Source of the DNA: Mesorhizobium plurifarium
Lineage (GTDB): Bacteria; Pseudomonadota; Alphaproteobacteria; Rhizobiales; Rhizobiaceae
Length of the DNA stretch: 33,761 bases
Assembly: GCA_000824785.1 (NCBI GenBank)
Contig: CCNB01000004.1
Location: 693,675-727,435, forward strand
Direction of reading: 5' to 3'
Below the pieces are notes generated by a model. The model was given only the letters and a program-made list of their open reading frames with translations. It did no database searches and was not told where the DNA came from. How positions within the stretch are numbered: position 1 is the stretch's first letter; the number at the start of each line of letters is the position of its first letter. A program made the translations under genes and the position numbers. Positions 23,525-32,256 of the stretch are shown in pieces.

Positions 23525-25369
23525 ATGTTCCAGACCTTTGATTCCGCAGGCGATCCGGCCGTCGGTAAGCCGCGCGTGGCGCTGCTGCGGCAATGGCTGG
23601 CCGAGAATGGCCTGGATGGCTTCCTTGTCCCCCGCGCGGACGAGCATCAGGGCGAATATGTCGCCGACCGCTCGGCGCGGCTGAAATGGCTGACCGGCTT
23701 CTCCGGTTCGGCCGGCGTCGCGATCGTGCTGCGCGACCGCGCCTTCATCTTCGTCGACGGCCGCTACACGCTGCAGGTGCGCAATGAGGTCGACCTTTCG
23801 ATCTTCACCGTCGAAAGCCTCATCGACAATCCGCCGGCCAATTGGATCAAAGACAATCTCGGCAAGGGCGCAAGGCTCGGCTTCGACCCTTGGCTTCACA
23901 CGATCGGCGAGATCAAGGCGCTGAAGGCGTCGGCCGAGCACTCCGGCGCAACCTTGGTGCCGCTCGACAAGAATCCCGTCGACATCATCTGGACAGATCA
24001 ACCGGAACCGCCGCGCGCCCCCGTCGAGATCCATCCGCAGAACCTCGCCGGCGAGCTGGCGAAGGACAAGCTGGCGCGGCTGGCGAGGGCGATCGAAAAG
24101 GATGGCGCCACCCATGCGGTGCTGACCGATCCCTCCTCGATCGCCTGGGCCTTCAACATCCGTGGCGGCGACGTGCCGCACACGCCGCTGGCGCTGGGCT
24201 TCGCCATCCTCGCCGCCGACGGCAAGCATCAGCTGTTCATGGACCAGCGCAAATTCTCGCGGCAGGTCTCGGCCTATCTGACCCAGCTTGCCGATCTGCA
24301 TGATCCAGGCGAGTTCGAAGCCGCTATCATCGAGCTCGCCAAGGGTGGCGCCAAGATCGCGCTCGATCCGGTGCTGGCGGCGGAGAAGCTCCGCATGCTG
24401 GTCGAGGACAATGGCGGCAAGGTCGTCTTAGCGGCCGATCCGGTGCGTATTCCCCGCGCGACCAAGAACCAGGCCGAGATCGCCGGCAGCCGCGCCGCGC
24501 ATCGCCGCGACGGCGCCGCGGTCGCCAAGCTGCTATGCTGGCTCGACCGACAGAAGCCGGGCACGCTCGACGAAATAGCGGTCGTCACCAAGCTGGAGGA
24601 GGTGCGTCGCCAGACCGGCGAGGAAACGCAGATGCCGCTGCGCGACGTCTCCTTCGATACGATTTCCGGCGCCGGCCCCAACGGTGCCATCATGCATTAC
24701 CGCGTCTCGCGCGCCACCAGCCGCAAGCTCGAGAGCGGCGAGCTGTTCCTGCTCGATTCCGGCGGCCAATATCAGGACGGCACCACCGACATCACCCGCA
24801 CCGTGCCGATCGGTGAGCCGACGCAGGAGATGCGCGAACGCTTCACCCTCGTGCTGAAGGGCATGATCGGCATCTCGACGCTGCGTTTTCCAGCCGGCAC
24901 CCGCGGCTCGGAAATCGACGCCGTCGCGCGCATGGCGCTGTGGAAGCATGGCTGCGACTTCGCCCATGGCACCGGCCACGGCGTCGGCTCCTACCTTGCC
25001 GTGCATGAAGGCCCGCAGCGCATCGCCCGCACCGGCACCGAAAAGCTGCTCGCCGGCATGATGCTGTCCAACGAGCCGGGCTATTACAAGGAAGGCGCCT
25101 ACGGCATCCGCATCGAGAACCTGATCCTGGTGACGCCGGCCGAGCAGATCGAGGGCGGCGACATCGCCATGCACGGCTTCGAGACCCTGACGCTGGCGCC
25201 AATCGACAAGCGGCTCATCCGCACCGACCTGCTGCACCGGGACGAGTTGCAATGGCTCGACCGCTATCACGCCTGGGTGCTGGCCGAGATCGGCCCGATG
25301 CTCGACGGCGAGACGCTGGCCTGGCTGGAGAAAGCGACGGCGCCGCTGCCGCACGACGCGAAGATTTGA
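23525..25369 (+). CDS. pepP: Aminopeptidase P family protein (Xaa-Pro aminopeptidase, M24B)
   Basis: Cytoplasmic metallopeptidase that removes an N-terminal residue preceding proline. The 614-residue form has three domains as in long aminopeptidase P: two creatinase-like N-terminal domains (about 1-310) and the C-terminal pita-bread catalytic domain. All five metal ligands can be placed: the two Asp in LLDSGGQYQDGTTDITRT, His in GTGHGVGSYLAVHEGP, Glu in LSNEPGYY and Glu in IRIENLILV. The C-terminal extension from HRDELQWLDRYHAWV is typical of the long form. The ATG follows GGGAG. It is followed by a 291-bp stretch without genes that holds repeat sequences. The symbol is used loosely, since E. 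coli PepP is the shorter 440-residue form. Confidence 0.93.
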   Translation: MFQTFDSAGDPAVGKPRVALLRQWLAENGLDGFLVPRADEHQGEYVADRSARLKWLTGFSGSAGVAIVLRDRAFIFVDGRYTLQVRNEVDLSIFTVESLIDNPPANWIKDNLGKGARLGFDPWLHTIGEIKALKASAEHSGATLVPLDKNPVDIIWTDQPEPPRAPVEIHPQNLAGELAKDKLARLARAIEKDGATHAVLTDPSSIAWAFNIRGGDVPHTPLALGFAILAADGKHQLFMDQRKFSRQVSAYLTQLADLHDPGEFEAAIIELAKGGAKIALDPVLAAEKLRMLVEDNGGKVVLAADPVRIPRATKNQAEIAGSRAAHRRDGAAVAKLLCWLDRQKPGTLDEIAVVTKLEEVRRQTGEETQMPLRDVSFDTISGAGPNGAIMHYRVSRATSRKLESGELFLLDSGGQYQDGTTDITRTVPIGEPTQEMRERFTLVLKGMIGISTLRFPAGTRGSEIDAVARMALWKHGCDFAHGTGHGVGSYLAVHEGPQRIARTGTEKLLAGMMLSNEPGYYKEGAYGIRIENLILVTPAEQIEGGDIAMHGFETLTLAPIDKRLIRTDLLHRDELQWLDRYHAWVLAEIGPMLDGETLAWLEKATAPLPHDAKI

Positions 25370-25476
25370 GATTAGCTTCTTTCTCCCCGTTCACGTTACG
25401 CTGTGCACACATCTTCTGTGACTGGCGTGACTGATCAGGCCCGAGGCTTGATTGCCACGTGGTTCCCACAATCCGC

Positions 25477-25612
25477 CGCTGCTTCGCAGCGCCACCTTCG
25501 CCCTCCGGAGGGAAAGGAAAGGAGCCGTGCTGGACGCGCGTTGACGGCAAGAAGGCTGGCGCCCCTTCCTTCCCCCCGTCGATCGGGGGAGAGGTGGCTC
25601 GGCGAAGCCGAG
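25477..25612. repeat. Mosaic of short palindromes in the 291-bp gap after pepP
   Basis: The gap 25370-25660 holds no gene. It has four perfect palindromic units: CGCTGC/GCAGCG (25477-25491), CCCTCCGGAGGG (25501-25512), CCCCCG/CGGGGG (25573-25589) and CTCGGC/GCCGAG (25598-25612). Before them, TTCTCCCCGTTCACG (25382-25396) looks like one arm of another rhizobial palindrome without its partner. The last two units lie in a purine-rich stretch of a kind common between rhizobial genes (recollection). They may end transcription from both convergent sides. Confidence 0.6.
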
Positions 25613-25660
25613 ACGGAGTGGGGGTCGACCAGCGCTTCGAAATTATCGTCCGGCGGCTTC

Positions 25661-25957
25661 CTATCCGACGAACTGCCGCGCCAGGACCAAAACCGCCGCG
25701 CCGGCCAAAAACATCGACATCAACCCACCGCGCAGCGAGACCAGCACGGTGACGATCAGCGCCGCCCATTCCGCCGGTCCGGCGTGTAGCAGTTCCGGCG
25801 CGACAAGTGTGGTGAGCACGGCGGCCGGCACGGCGTTGAGACCGGCTTCGACGCGCGGATGGATGGTCTCGAAGCGCGAGATGACGAGATGGCCGCCGAC
25901 GCGGGTCAGATAGGTGGCGACGGCGCCGGCCAGGATGATCCAGAAAGTCGTGCTCAT
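25661..25957 (-). CDS. azlD: AzlD family branched-chain amino acid export subunit
   Basis: Small inner-membrane partner of AzlC, 98 residues with about three or four helices; the family opening is seen in WIILAGAVATYLTRVGGHLV, followed by NAVPAAVLTTLVAPELL, which corresponds to the conserved A-V-P-x-A-x-x-x-x-l segment. With AzlC it forms an exporter for branched-chain amino acids such as leucine or valine (the pair was named for azaleucine resistance). The ATG at 25957 overlaps the azlC stop by 4 bp, so translation is coupled. It is the end of the two-gene operon and converges on pepP across the repeat mosaic. Confidence 0.9.
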   Translation of the reverse strand: MSTTFWIILAGAVATYLTRVGGHLVISRFETIHPRVEAGLNAVPAAVLTTLVAPELLHAGPAEWAALIVTVLVSLRGGLMSMFLAGAAVLVLARQFVG

Positions 25958-26682
25958 GGCCGCTTGCCCACACCGCTGTGATGCGGCGGCAGGATCACCG
26001 CCAGGAGAACGCCGGCGAGCGCACCTATCGAGACATGCCAGGGCGAGCCGACGGTTCGATAGGCGATGATCGAGGCCACCGCGCTGGCGGCGACGACGGG
26101 CGCCCAGAGCGGCCGCTTGCGGAAGCCGAGCACCAGGCCGAGGAAATAGATCGGCAAAAGGAAATCGATGCCCAGCGCATGCGTGTCCGGGATCATCTTG
26201 CCGAAGACCGCGCCCAACCCGCTTTCGATCACCCAGAACACGTAGACCGGCAGGCCGAGCCCCAGATACCAGACGAAGCCGACGGGACGGCCGGACTCCG
26301 CCCTCGCCTCGGCGATGGCGAATTGCGGGTCGGTCAGGATGAAATAGCCGGCGGCCTGCTGCAGCAGAGGCCAATGCGCGATGCGCCGGCCGATGCCGGC
26401 CGAATAGAGCACATGTCGGAAATTCACCGCGAAGATCGACAGCACGATCAGCCATGGCGCGACGTGCTGGCCGAACAGCTCGATACCGACCATCTGGCTG
26501 GCGCCGCCATAGATCATGGCGCTCATCAGGAAGGCTTCGAGCACCGAGAAACCATTGTCGACGGCGATCGCGCCGAACAGGATCGCGAACGGCGCAGATG
26601 CGACGACGACCGGCATGGACAATCGCACGCCGTCCCAGAAATCGCCGCCGGTCCTGCCCTCAGAGATTGCTTCCGCCGTCAT
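25954..26682 (-). CDS. azlC: AzlC family branched-chain amino acid exporter
   Basis: Main subunit of a branched-chain amino acid exporter in the inner membrane, 242 residues and about seven or eight helices. Family features are PVVVASAPFAILFGAIAVDNG near residues 25-45, MSAMIYGGASQMVGIEL near 55-71, IFAVNFRHVLYSAGI and ADPQFAIA-like ILTDPQFAIAEA. The ATG at 26682 has AGGAG seven bases upstream and is preferred to the TTG one codon earlier. The upstream 213 bp to the glutamine-synthetase-like gene contain a copy of the composite repeat and no regulator gene; many AzlCD pairs lie beside an Lrp-type regulator, which is absent here. Confidence 0.92.
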   Translation of the reverse strand: MTAEAISEGRTGGDFWDGVRLSMPVVVASAPFAILFGAIAVDNGFSVLEAFLMSAMIYGGASQMVGIELFGQHVAPWLIVLSIFAVNFRHVLYSAGIGRRIAHWPLLQQAAGYFILTDPQFAIAEARAESGRPVGFVWYLGLGLPVYVFWVIESGLGAVFGKMIPDTHALGIDFLLPIYFLGLVLGFRKRPLWAPVVAASAVASIIAYRTVGSPWHVSIGALAGVLLAVILPPHHSGVGKRP

Positions 26683-26705
26683 CAAGCCGCTCCTAGTGCA
26701 CGTCG

Positions 26706-26789
26706 CCCAGAAGTGCGCAGCGGTTCTGGGACAACGACATGCATCACTTAAAGCGCGTCGCCTGGATTCGTTCAGCGCGACGCTCTTTA
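26706..26789. repeat. Composite two-hairpin intergenic repeat, diverged copy
   Basis: CCCAGAA (26706-26712) pairs with TTCTGGG (26724-26730) around the loop GTGCGCAGCGG, identical to the loop at 14653-14663 although the stem bases differ. A second stem pairs 26749-26761 with 26777-26789 at 12 of 13 positions, with GATTC in the loop as in the first copy. The remaining bases to 26895 hold only one weaker stem, GCGATCAG/CTGATCGC near 26846. Confidence 0.7.
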
Positions 26790-26895
26790 GGCGGCCTCAT
26801 GTAGGGAGCGTCGCCCCGCTTGTCACACCAATTCGCTTGACCCAGCGATCAGCGGAACTGATCGCCGGGTTGTGACGCGCCTATGGTTTGCTGGC

Positions 26896-28290
26896 TCAGT
26901 TGACGAAATAGCGCTGCCATTCGAAGTCGGTGATGTGCGAGGCCTGCCAGGCATCGAAGGCGGCCTGCTCGGCGCGGCGGCTCTCGGCGTAATTGTCGCG
27001 GAAGGCTTCGCCGAAAGCCTCGGCGCAGAAATCGGATGCCGCGAAGGCCTCGATGGAAGCGTTCAGCGTGCGCGGCAGCTTCGGCTTGTCGAGATTGGCG
27101 AGGTTGCTCGTCACCGGCGCCTCGAGCGGCAGGTTCTTCTCGATGCCTTCGCAGCCGGCGGCCAGGATCGCGGCGATCGAGAGATAAGGATTGACGTCGG
27201 CGCCGGGTGCCCGGTGCTCGAACCGGCAAGCGGCATCGTTCGGCGTGGTGATGGCGCGGATCGGCGCGGTGCGGTTCTCAAAACCCCAGGCGACGTCTTC
27301 CGGCGACCACGCGCCACGGTCGAAGCGGCGGTAGGAATTGACCGTCGGCCGGAAGAAGATATGCGTCTCCTGCATGCGGTTGAGCACGCCGGCGAGGAAT
27401 TTTTCGGCGACCGGCGTCAGCCGGTTCGGGCCGGCGGCGAAGGCAGGCTTGCCATCCTGCCACAGGCTGACATGGTGGTGCGCGCCGCAGGCGCTTTCCT
27501 TGCCCGGCGGCTGGAAACGCGTCATGAAGGTGGCGACCAGCCCACGCTCGGCGCACAGCTCGCGCAGATGCAGCTTGGCGCGCATGGCGGCGTCCGCCGC
27601 TGCCAGCGCGCTCTTCGGCGTCAGCGCGTATTCATACATGCCGTAGCCATATTCGGTGACGAGCGAGGCGACGCCGATATCGATGCTCCTCATGCGCGTG
27701 ATGAACTCGGCGGCGAAATCCTGGTATTCGCCGCTGCGCACCAGGTCGTAGTTGATCAGCGAATGGCCCCACGGCTTCAGCTCGCGATAGCGGCCGGCGC
27801 GCATCAGATCATGGTCGGCGTGGAATATGCCGAACTCGTATTCGAGCGCGAATTTCGGCTCGTAGCCGAGCGCCCTCGCCCGCTCCTCGACGCGCGCCAG
27901 AACGCCGCGCGGATCATAGGGGCACACCGCGCCATCGAGCATGAAAGAACGCGTGATGGCCGAGGCGAATTTGGGCTTCCAGCCATGCTGCACCACCGTG
28001 TCCGGATCGATGATGCCCTTGATGTTGGGAAAGCCGTTCTCCTCATTGGCGCTCGGTGAAGCGAAGGCGACGTCGCCCATCGGCTGCCCGTCGCCATGCG
28101 TGACGCAATAGAGGATGGCGTTGATCGACTCGCCGGATGTGGAGAGCTTCAGCGGCGCGATCTTGGAGCGCACGACGCCCGACGTGTCGACCGTATGCAC
28201 CTCGACGAACTCGACGCCGCGCTTGGCGAGCTCGGCCTGCAGCGCTTCGAGCTTCGGCGCATACGCCGCCACCCTGTCCTCAAATTCCAC
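26896..28290 (-). CDS. Glutamine-synthetase-like ligase, probably gamma-glutamyl-amine type
   Basis: ATP-dependent ligase of the glutamine synthetase fold, 464 residues, last gene of the Liv operon. Visible parts: beta-grasp domain with VHTVDTSGVVRSK (the Asp equivalent to Asp50), metal-site Glu in FALEYEFGIF and YGYGMYEYALTP, HHH in GAHHHVSLW, and ENRTAPIR. In ammonia-using enzymes the loop reads P-G-Y-E-A-P, with Glu327 binding ammonium; here it reads R-G-A-W-S-P, with Trp in place of Glu. The adenylylation Tyr segment is also not visible. Both points and the neighbours suggest glutamylation of an imported amine, as in PuuA or related enzymes. Start: GTG at 28290 lies six bases after GGAGGG and is preferred over the TTG at 28296 that abuts it. 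Confidence 0.85.
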   Translation of the reverse strand: MEFEDRVAAYAPKLEALQAELAKRGVEFVEVHTVDTSGVVRSKIAPLKLSTSGESINAILYCVTHGDGQPMGDVAFASPSANEENGFPNIKGIIDPDTVVQHGWKPKFASAITRSFMLDGAVCPYDPRGVLARVEERARALGYEPKFALEYEFGIFHADHDLMRAGRYRELKPWGHSLINYDLVRSGEYQDFAAEFITRMRSIDIGVASLVTEYGYGMYEYALTPKSALAAADAAMRAKLHLRELCAERGLVATFMTRFQPPGKESACGAHHHVSLWQDGKPAFAAGPNRLTPVAEKFLAGVLNRMQETHIFFRPTVNSYRRFDRGAWSPEDVAWGFENRTAPIRAITTPNDAACRFEHRAPGADVNPYLSIAAILAAGCEGIEKNLPLEAPVTSNLANLDKPKLPRTLNASIEAFAASDFCAEAFGEAFRDNYAESRRAEQAAFDAWQASHITDFEWQRYFVN

Positions 28291-28319
28291 GTTCAACCCT
28301 CCACCAGGAAATGACTGAG

Positions 28320-29417
28320 CTATTTGGCGTTGCGCCGCAACAGAAGCGAGAAAAGCTCGTCGAGCTCATGCCGGCCGCTGATGCCGCTTGGCCGGAACGC
28401 CATGCAAAGCACTATGACCACGCCGAGCGCCACACCCGACAGGCCGAGCAACTGCGGCATTTGGATGCCCGCAACGGTCACGCCGGACTCGATGCTGCGG
28501 ATGAATTCCAGTCCGATCGAAAGCACGATGACGCCGGTCACCGCCCCCGTCACCGTCGCCATGCCGCCGAGGATCAGCATCGCCAGCGTGTTGAAGATCA
28601 TCTGGAAATAGAAGAGCTTGGGGCTGATCGTGCCGGCGAAATAGGCATAAAGCACGCCGGCGAGCCCGCAGATCAGCGCCGATAGAACCCATGACATCAG
28701 CCGCAGTTTTTTCGCATCGATGCCGAGTGCCGCGGCAGCCTGCGGGCTCTGCGCGCTGGCTCGCAACTGCAGGCCCCAGCGGCTGTCCTTGAACAGCCGC
28801 GCCGCCACGATCGCCAGCACTGCGAAGACCAGCATCCACGGCAGGCCGACCACTTTCGGGATGCCGAAGAAAGCCTGGTTGCCCTTGAACAGATCGGTCC
28901 AGTTGAGGAACACCGAATGGACGATGATCAGCAGCGCCAGGCTGACGATGGTCGCCGCGACTCCCGACAGCCGGCTGATCACCTTGCCGCTGACCAGCGC
29001 CACGATGCCGACGACCAGGAGCGCGATGAGCGCCGACGAAACCGGATCGAGCTCCAGCGTCGCAAAGCCGAACGGCGCGTTGGGGATCGACAGCTTCTTC
29101 ATGGCTAACGGCGTCGACAGGATGGCGACGCCATAAGCGCCGAGCCCGACAAAGGCGCTGTGGCCGAGATTGGCGATGTTGGAATTGCCCATGAACACCT
29201 GCAGCCCGACCACCACGATCAGGTTCACGAAGGCGCCGAGCGCCAGGAAGGTGTAGTAGGTCGGCGCGAAATTCAGCACCAGGAGCCCGATCACCAGCAC
29301 CGGCAGCGCCGTCACCAGCCCGCCGATCAGCGAACGGACCAGCGCATTGTTGGATCGCGCCGCGCCGGTCGGAGCCGCCATCTGGTCGACCGCTTGCGAG
29401 AGTTCGGAGCCTGCCAC
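28320..29417 (-). CDS. livM: Branched-chain amino acid-type ABC permease, LivM
   Basis: Second inner-membrane channel subunit of a Liv/HAAT importer, 365 residues with about ten helices. Family features are NLIVVVGLQVFMGNSNIANLGHSAFVGLGAYG (the conserved N-L-x-x-G-x-x-x-F-x-G-x-G-A-Y) and the C-terminal ABC contact loop RASAQSPQAAAALGIDAKKLRLMSWVLSA, with GGMATVTGAVTGVIVL after it. The start is GTG at 29417, preceded by a purine-rich GGGGGGA. It lies 15 bp after livH and 29 bp before the ligase gene, in line with one operon. The actual substrate may be an amine or amide and not a branched-chain amino acid. Confidence 0.92.
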   Translation of the reverse strand: MAGSELSQAVDQMAAPTGAARSNNALVRSLIGGLVTALPVLVIGLLVLNFAPTYYTFLALGAFVNLIVVVGLQVFMGNSNIANLGHSAFVGLGAYGVAILSTPLAMKKLSIPNAPFGFATLELDPVSSALIALLVVGIVALVSGKVISRLSGVAATIVSLALLIIVHSVFLNWTDLFKGNQAFFGIPKVVGLPWMLVFAVLAIVAARLFKDSRWGLQLRASAQSPQAAAALGIDAKKLRLMSWVLSALICGLAGVLYAYFAGTISPKLFYFQMIFNTLAMLILGGMATVTGAVTGVIVLSIGLEFIRSIESGVTVAGIQMPQLLGLSGVALGVVIVLCMAFRPSGISGRHELDELFSLLLRRNAK

Positions 29418-29432
29418 GTCGGATCCCCCCGC

Positions 29433-30332
29433 CTAAATCTCTTTGTCGCCGAGTTCGATGCGCTGGCCGAGCAGGCCTTCCGGCCGGTAGACGAGCAGCG
29501 CAACGATGATCGCGTAGGTGAGCGCGTCCCGGAAGCCCGCATATTCCTGCGGCAAAGCGACGAGCAGGCCGACTTCGATGAAGCCAAGCAGCATGCCGCC
29601 GACAGCAGCCCCCGGAAGCGAGCCGAAGCCCCCGATGACGCAGGCGACGAAGGCCTTCAGCACCAGGCCGAAGCCGAGATCGGGTGAGACGCTGCCGCGC
29701 CGCGCCAGGATGAAGACGGCAGCGATGCCCGCCAAGGCGCCCGAAATGGCGAAGGCCGTGGCAATCACCCGGTTGGCCTTGATCCCCATCAGCCGCACTG
29801 TGGCGAAGTCGCGCGAGGCAGCGCGGATGGCAAGCCCGAGAGTCGAGCGGCTGAGGAAGAGCACAAGCGCAAGGATGGTCAGGCCGGAGACGATCAGTTC
29901 CATCACCTGCAGCGAGGAGACGGCGAACGGGCCGAAGAACCACATCTGGTTCAAGCCGTTGAGCACCGAGACCGACTGCGGCTTGGGCGAGATCAGAAGC
30001 ATGAAAAGGTTCTGCACCACGATCGACACGCCGAAGGCGGTGAGCAATCCGGTCGTGGTCGGCGCGTAGCGCACCGGCCGGAAGGCGATGCGCTCGAACA
30101 CGACTGCCGCCAGCGCTGCCATGCCGACGGCAAGCAGCACCGCGACGAAGGGCGAGGTCAGCCCAAGCGCGGCAGCCAGGAACACGCTGTAGGCGGAGAC
30201 GCCGATGATCTCGCCATGCGCGAAATTCACCAGCCCCATGATCGAGAAGACGACGGCGAGCCCGAGCGCAACCAGCGAATATTCCGCGCCGAAGGCGAGC
30301 GCGTTGAGAAGCTGCTGCAGAGCGTAGTCCAT
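29433..30332 (-). CDS. livH: Branched-chain amino acid-type ABC permease, LivH
   Basis: First inner-membrane channel subunit of the importer, 299 residues with about eight helices. The signature LGLAVVFSIMGLVNFAHGEIIGVSAY (near residues 22-47) is diagnostic for LivH, as is the ABC contact segment RAASRDFATVRLMGIKANRVIATAFAISGALAGIA and the end GGFGSLPGAAVGGMLLGFIE. The ATG lies 6 bp after the livF stop, and livM follows after 15 bp. Together with LivM it makes the heterodimeric channel that accepts ligand from the binding protein encoded two genes upstream. Confidence 0.94.
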   Translation of the reverse strand: MDYALQQLLNALAFGAEYSLVALGLAVVFSIMGLVNFAHGEIIGVSAYSVFLAAALGLTSPFVAVLLAVGMAALAAVVFERIAFRPVRYAPTTTGLLTAFGVSIVVQNLFMLLISPKPQSVSVLNGLNQMWFFGPFAVSSLQVMELIVSGLTILALVLFLSRSTLGLAIRAASRDFATVRLMGIKANRVIATAFAISGALAGIAAVFILARRGSVSPDLGFGLVLKAFVACVIGGFGSLPGAAVGGMLLGFIEVGLLVALPQEYAGFRDALTYAIIVALLVYRPEGLLGQRIELGDKEI

Positions 30333-30338
30333 CGCCGC

Positions 30339-31043
30339 CTACCCGCCGATATAGAGGTTGAACAGGCCGTGCTCGTCGGCGAGCCTGGCCGGCGGTCCGT
30401 CATAGCGCAGCGTGCCGGAGCTCACGACATAGACGCGGTCGGCGAAGCGCAGCGCCTGCTTGGCGTTCTGCTCGACCACCAGCAGCGTCAGCCCTTGCGC
30501 CTTGAGCTCGCCGATGAAATCGAAGATGCGCGCCACGATCTTGGGCGCCAGCCCGAGCGACGGCTCGTCGAGCAGCAACAGCTTCGGCCGCGACATCAGC
30601 GAACGGGCGATTGCCAGCATCTGCTGCTCGCCGCCCGAAAGCGTGCCGGCCGCCTGGCCGTAGCGTTCGGACAGCACCGGGAACAGCGACAGGAACCGCT
30701 CGATATCCTGGCGCACGCCCGCCGGGTCGCGCCTTATCGCGGCCCCCAGCCGCAGATTCTCGCCGACGCTCAGGTTGGAGAAGATGTGCCGGCCTTCCGG
30801 CGTCGAGGTCAGTCCGGCGCGGATGCGGTCCTCGGTGCGGACATGCGAGATGTCCTTGCCGTCGAGCACGATGCGCCCCGAAGCCGGCGTGACCAGGCCG
30901 GTCAGTGCGTTGATGGTCGAGCTCTTGCCGGCGCCGTTGGGCCCGAGCAGGGCGACAAGCTCGCCCTGCCCGACCTCGAGCGACAATTCGCGCACCGCCA
31001 TGACGGCGCCATAGCGCACGACAAGCTTCTCGACCTTAAGCAC
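30339..31043 (-). CDS. livF: ABC transporter ATP-binding protein, LivF
   Basis: ATPase subunit of the Liv-type importer, 234 residues. Walker A GPNGAGKSS is at 34-42, the Q-loop region reads TSTPEGRHIFSNLSV (the LivF-specific P-E-G-R-x-x-F), the signature is LSGGEQQMLAIARSL and Walker B is LLLLDEPSLGLAP, followed by the LivF-type VEQNAKQAL. The start is GTG at 31043 with GGGGAG close upstream. It lies 16 bp after the binding-protein gene and 6 bp before livH. LivG, its partner, is encoded two genes upstream, so the two ATPases are split by the binding protein in this operon. Confidence 0.94.
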   Translation of the reverse strand: MLKVEKLVVRYGAVMAVRELSLEVGQGELVALLGPNGAGKSSTINALTGLVTPASGRIVLDGKDISHVRTEDRIRAGLTSTPEGRHIFSNLSVGENLRLGAAIRRDPAGVRQDIERFLSLFPVLSERYGQAAGTLSGGEQQMLAIARSLMSRPKLLLLDEPSLGLAPKIVARIFDFIGELKAQGLTLLVVEQNAKQALRFADRVYVVSSGTLRYDGPPARLADEHGLFNLYIGG

Positions 31044-31059
31044 GTCTCCCCGCTCCGCT

Positions 31060-32214
31060 TCAGTTCAGCGCCGGAACGAAGGTCGGCGGCGTGTCGGTGA
31101 TCAGCACCCGCTTGCCGTCGGCAAAGCCCATCACCGGCACGACCTTGACCGGATAGCCCTTCTTCTCGGCGAAGGAGATCGTCGGCGCCGTCGTGCCCGG
31201 ATAGCCGCCCGGCGCCCGGATCGCCTCGCGCAAGGCGGCGGGGTCGACGGTGCCGGCCTTCTTCGCCGCTTCGTAGCTGATCTGCACCATGTCGGCGCCG
31301 AGAGCGTCGAAGATGCCGTTGATCTTATAGCCGTCAGCCTTGCACTGGGCGAGGAACTTGTCGATCGGCCCGTCAACGCCGGTCGCGCCGTGGGTCGCGA
31401 ACATCACCTTTTCCAGCGACTTCGGATCGCCGACGGTGCCTTCCAGCGACTTGTCGTCGAAGGCGTCGCAGCCGGCCACCCAGCCGTCATAGCCATTGGC
31501 GCGCAGCTGCCGGATCAGGATGCCGACATCGGGCAGCACGGCGCAGATATGGATGGCGTCGGGCTTCTGCGGCAACGCCTTGATCGAGGCGATCTGCGGC
31601 GACCAGTCGGCGGTGCCATAGGAATAGTTGAACTTGCCAACCACCTTGCCGCCGAGATGCTCGAACACCTCGCCGAACCACTCCGGCAGCTTCTCCGAAT
31701 AGGAACCCGCATCGGGCGACACCATCAGCGCCACGGTCCGCGCGCCCTTGCCGTAAAGCGCGTTGGCGGTGGCCGCGGCATTGATCGGATCTGGCACCGC
31801 GCCGGCGATGAAATTGTCGAGGCCGGCCTGCTGCATCTCGAGCTGCGTGTTCGGCGCCGAGAACACGGTGGCGCCGTAAGACTGCGCGGTCTGCGCCATC
31901 GGGATCAGCGCATCGGGGAACGGCACTCCGGTGATGATCTGCGCGCCGGCATCGAGGAATTTCTGGCCGAGCGAGACCGAAAGCTGCGGGTCGGAACGGT
32001 TGTCCTCGATCATCAGCTCGACCTTGGGATCGTTCGCGCCTGCCGCCTTGTTCAGTCTGTCGGCCATGCAGCGCGCGCCCTCGGCCTCGCTGTAGGGCGC
32101 ATAGGCGCCGGTCATGGCGACCGCAAGCCCGATCTTCAGGTCGGCCGCGCCCGCATGCCCTGCCTGCAGCAGCCCCGCGGTCAAGACCGCGGCTCCCAGC
32201 AAAATCTTTTCCAT
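31060..32214 (-). CDS. Periplasmic binding protein of the Liv/HAAT importer
   Basis: Ligand-capturing protein of the importer, 384 residues. The start at 32214 has GGAGGGG upstream and gives a signal peptide (MEKILLGAAVLTAGLLQAGH, cleavage near AGA-AD); the longer in-frame reading adds only Arg-rich residues. The mature part opens LKIGLAVAMTGAYAPYSEAE, the LivJ/LivK-type Leu-Ile-Val-binding fold (periplasmic binding protein type I), with EGARCMADRLN and VELMIEDNRSDPQLSVSLGQKFLD following. The family binds branched-chain amino acids, amides, urea or other small nitrogen compounds; sequence alone does not tell which. The operon context of an amine-type ligase favours an amine or amide. Confidence 0.9.
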   Translation of the reverse strand: MEKILLGAAVLTAGLLQAGHAGAADLKIGLAVAMTGAYAPYSEAEGARCMADRLNKAAGANDPKVELMIEDNRSDPQLSVSLGQKFLDAGAQIITGVPFPDALIPMAQTAQSYGATVFSAPNTQLEMQQAGLDNFIAGAVPDPINAAATANALYGKGARTVALMVSPDAGSYSEKLPEWFGEVFEHLGGKVVGKFNYSYGTADWSPQIASIKALPQKPDAIHICAVLPDVGILIRQLRANGYDGWVAGCDAFDDKSLEGTVGDPKSLEKVMFATHGATGVDGPIDKFLAQCKADGYKINGIFDALGADMVQISYEAAKKAGTVDPAALREAIRAPGGYPGTTAPTISFAEKKGYPVKVVPVMGFADGKRVLITDTPPTFVPALN

Positions 32215-32256
32215 TCTACCCCTCCTTCCTCTCATTGCGGTTGTTCTTCCCGGCCC

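Noticed and set aside
25477..25612. Possible CRISPR array or small RNA gene
   Set aside because: The palindromes differ from each other and there are no regular spacers; they look like unrelated short repeats.
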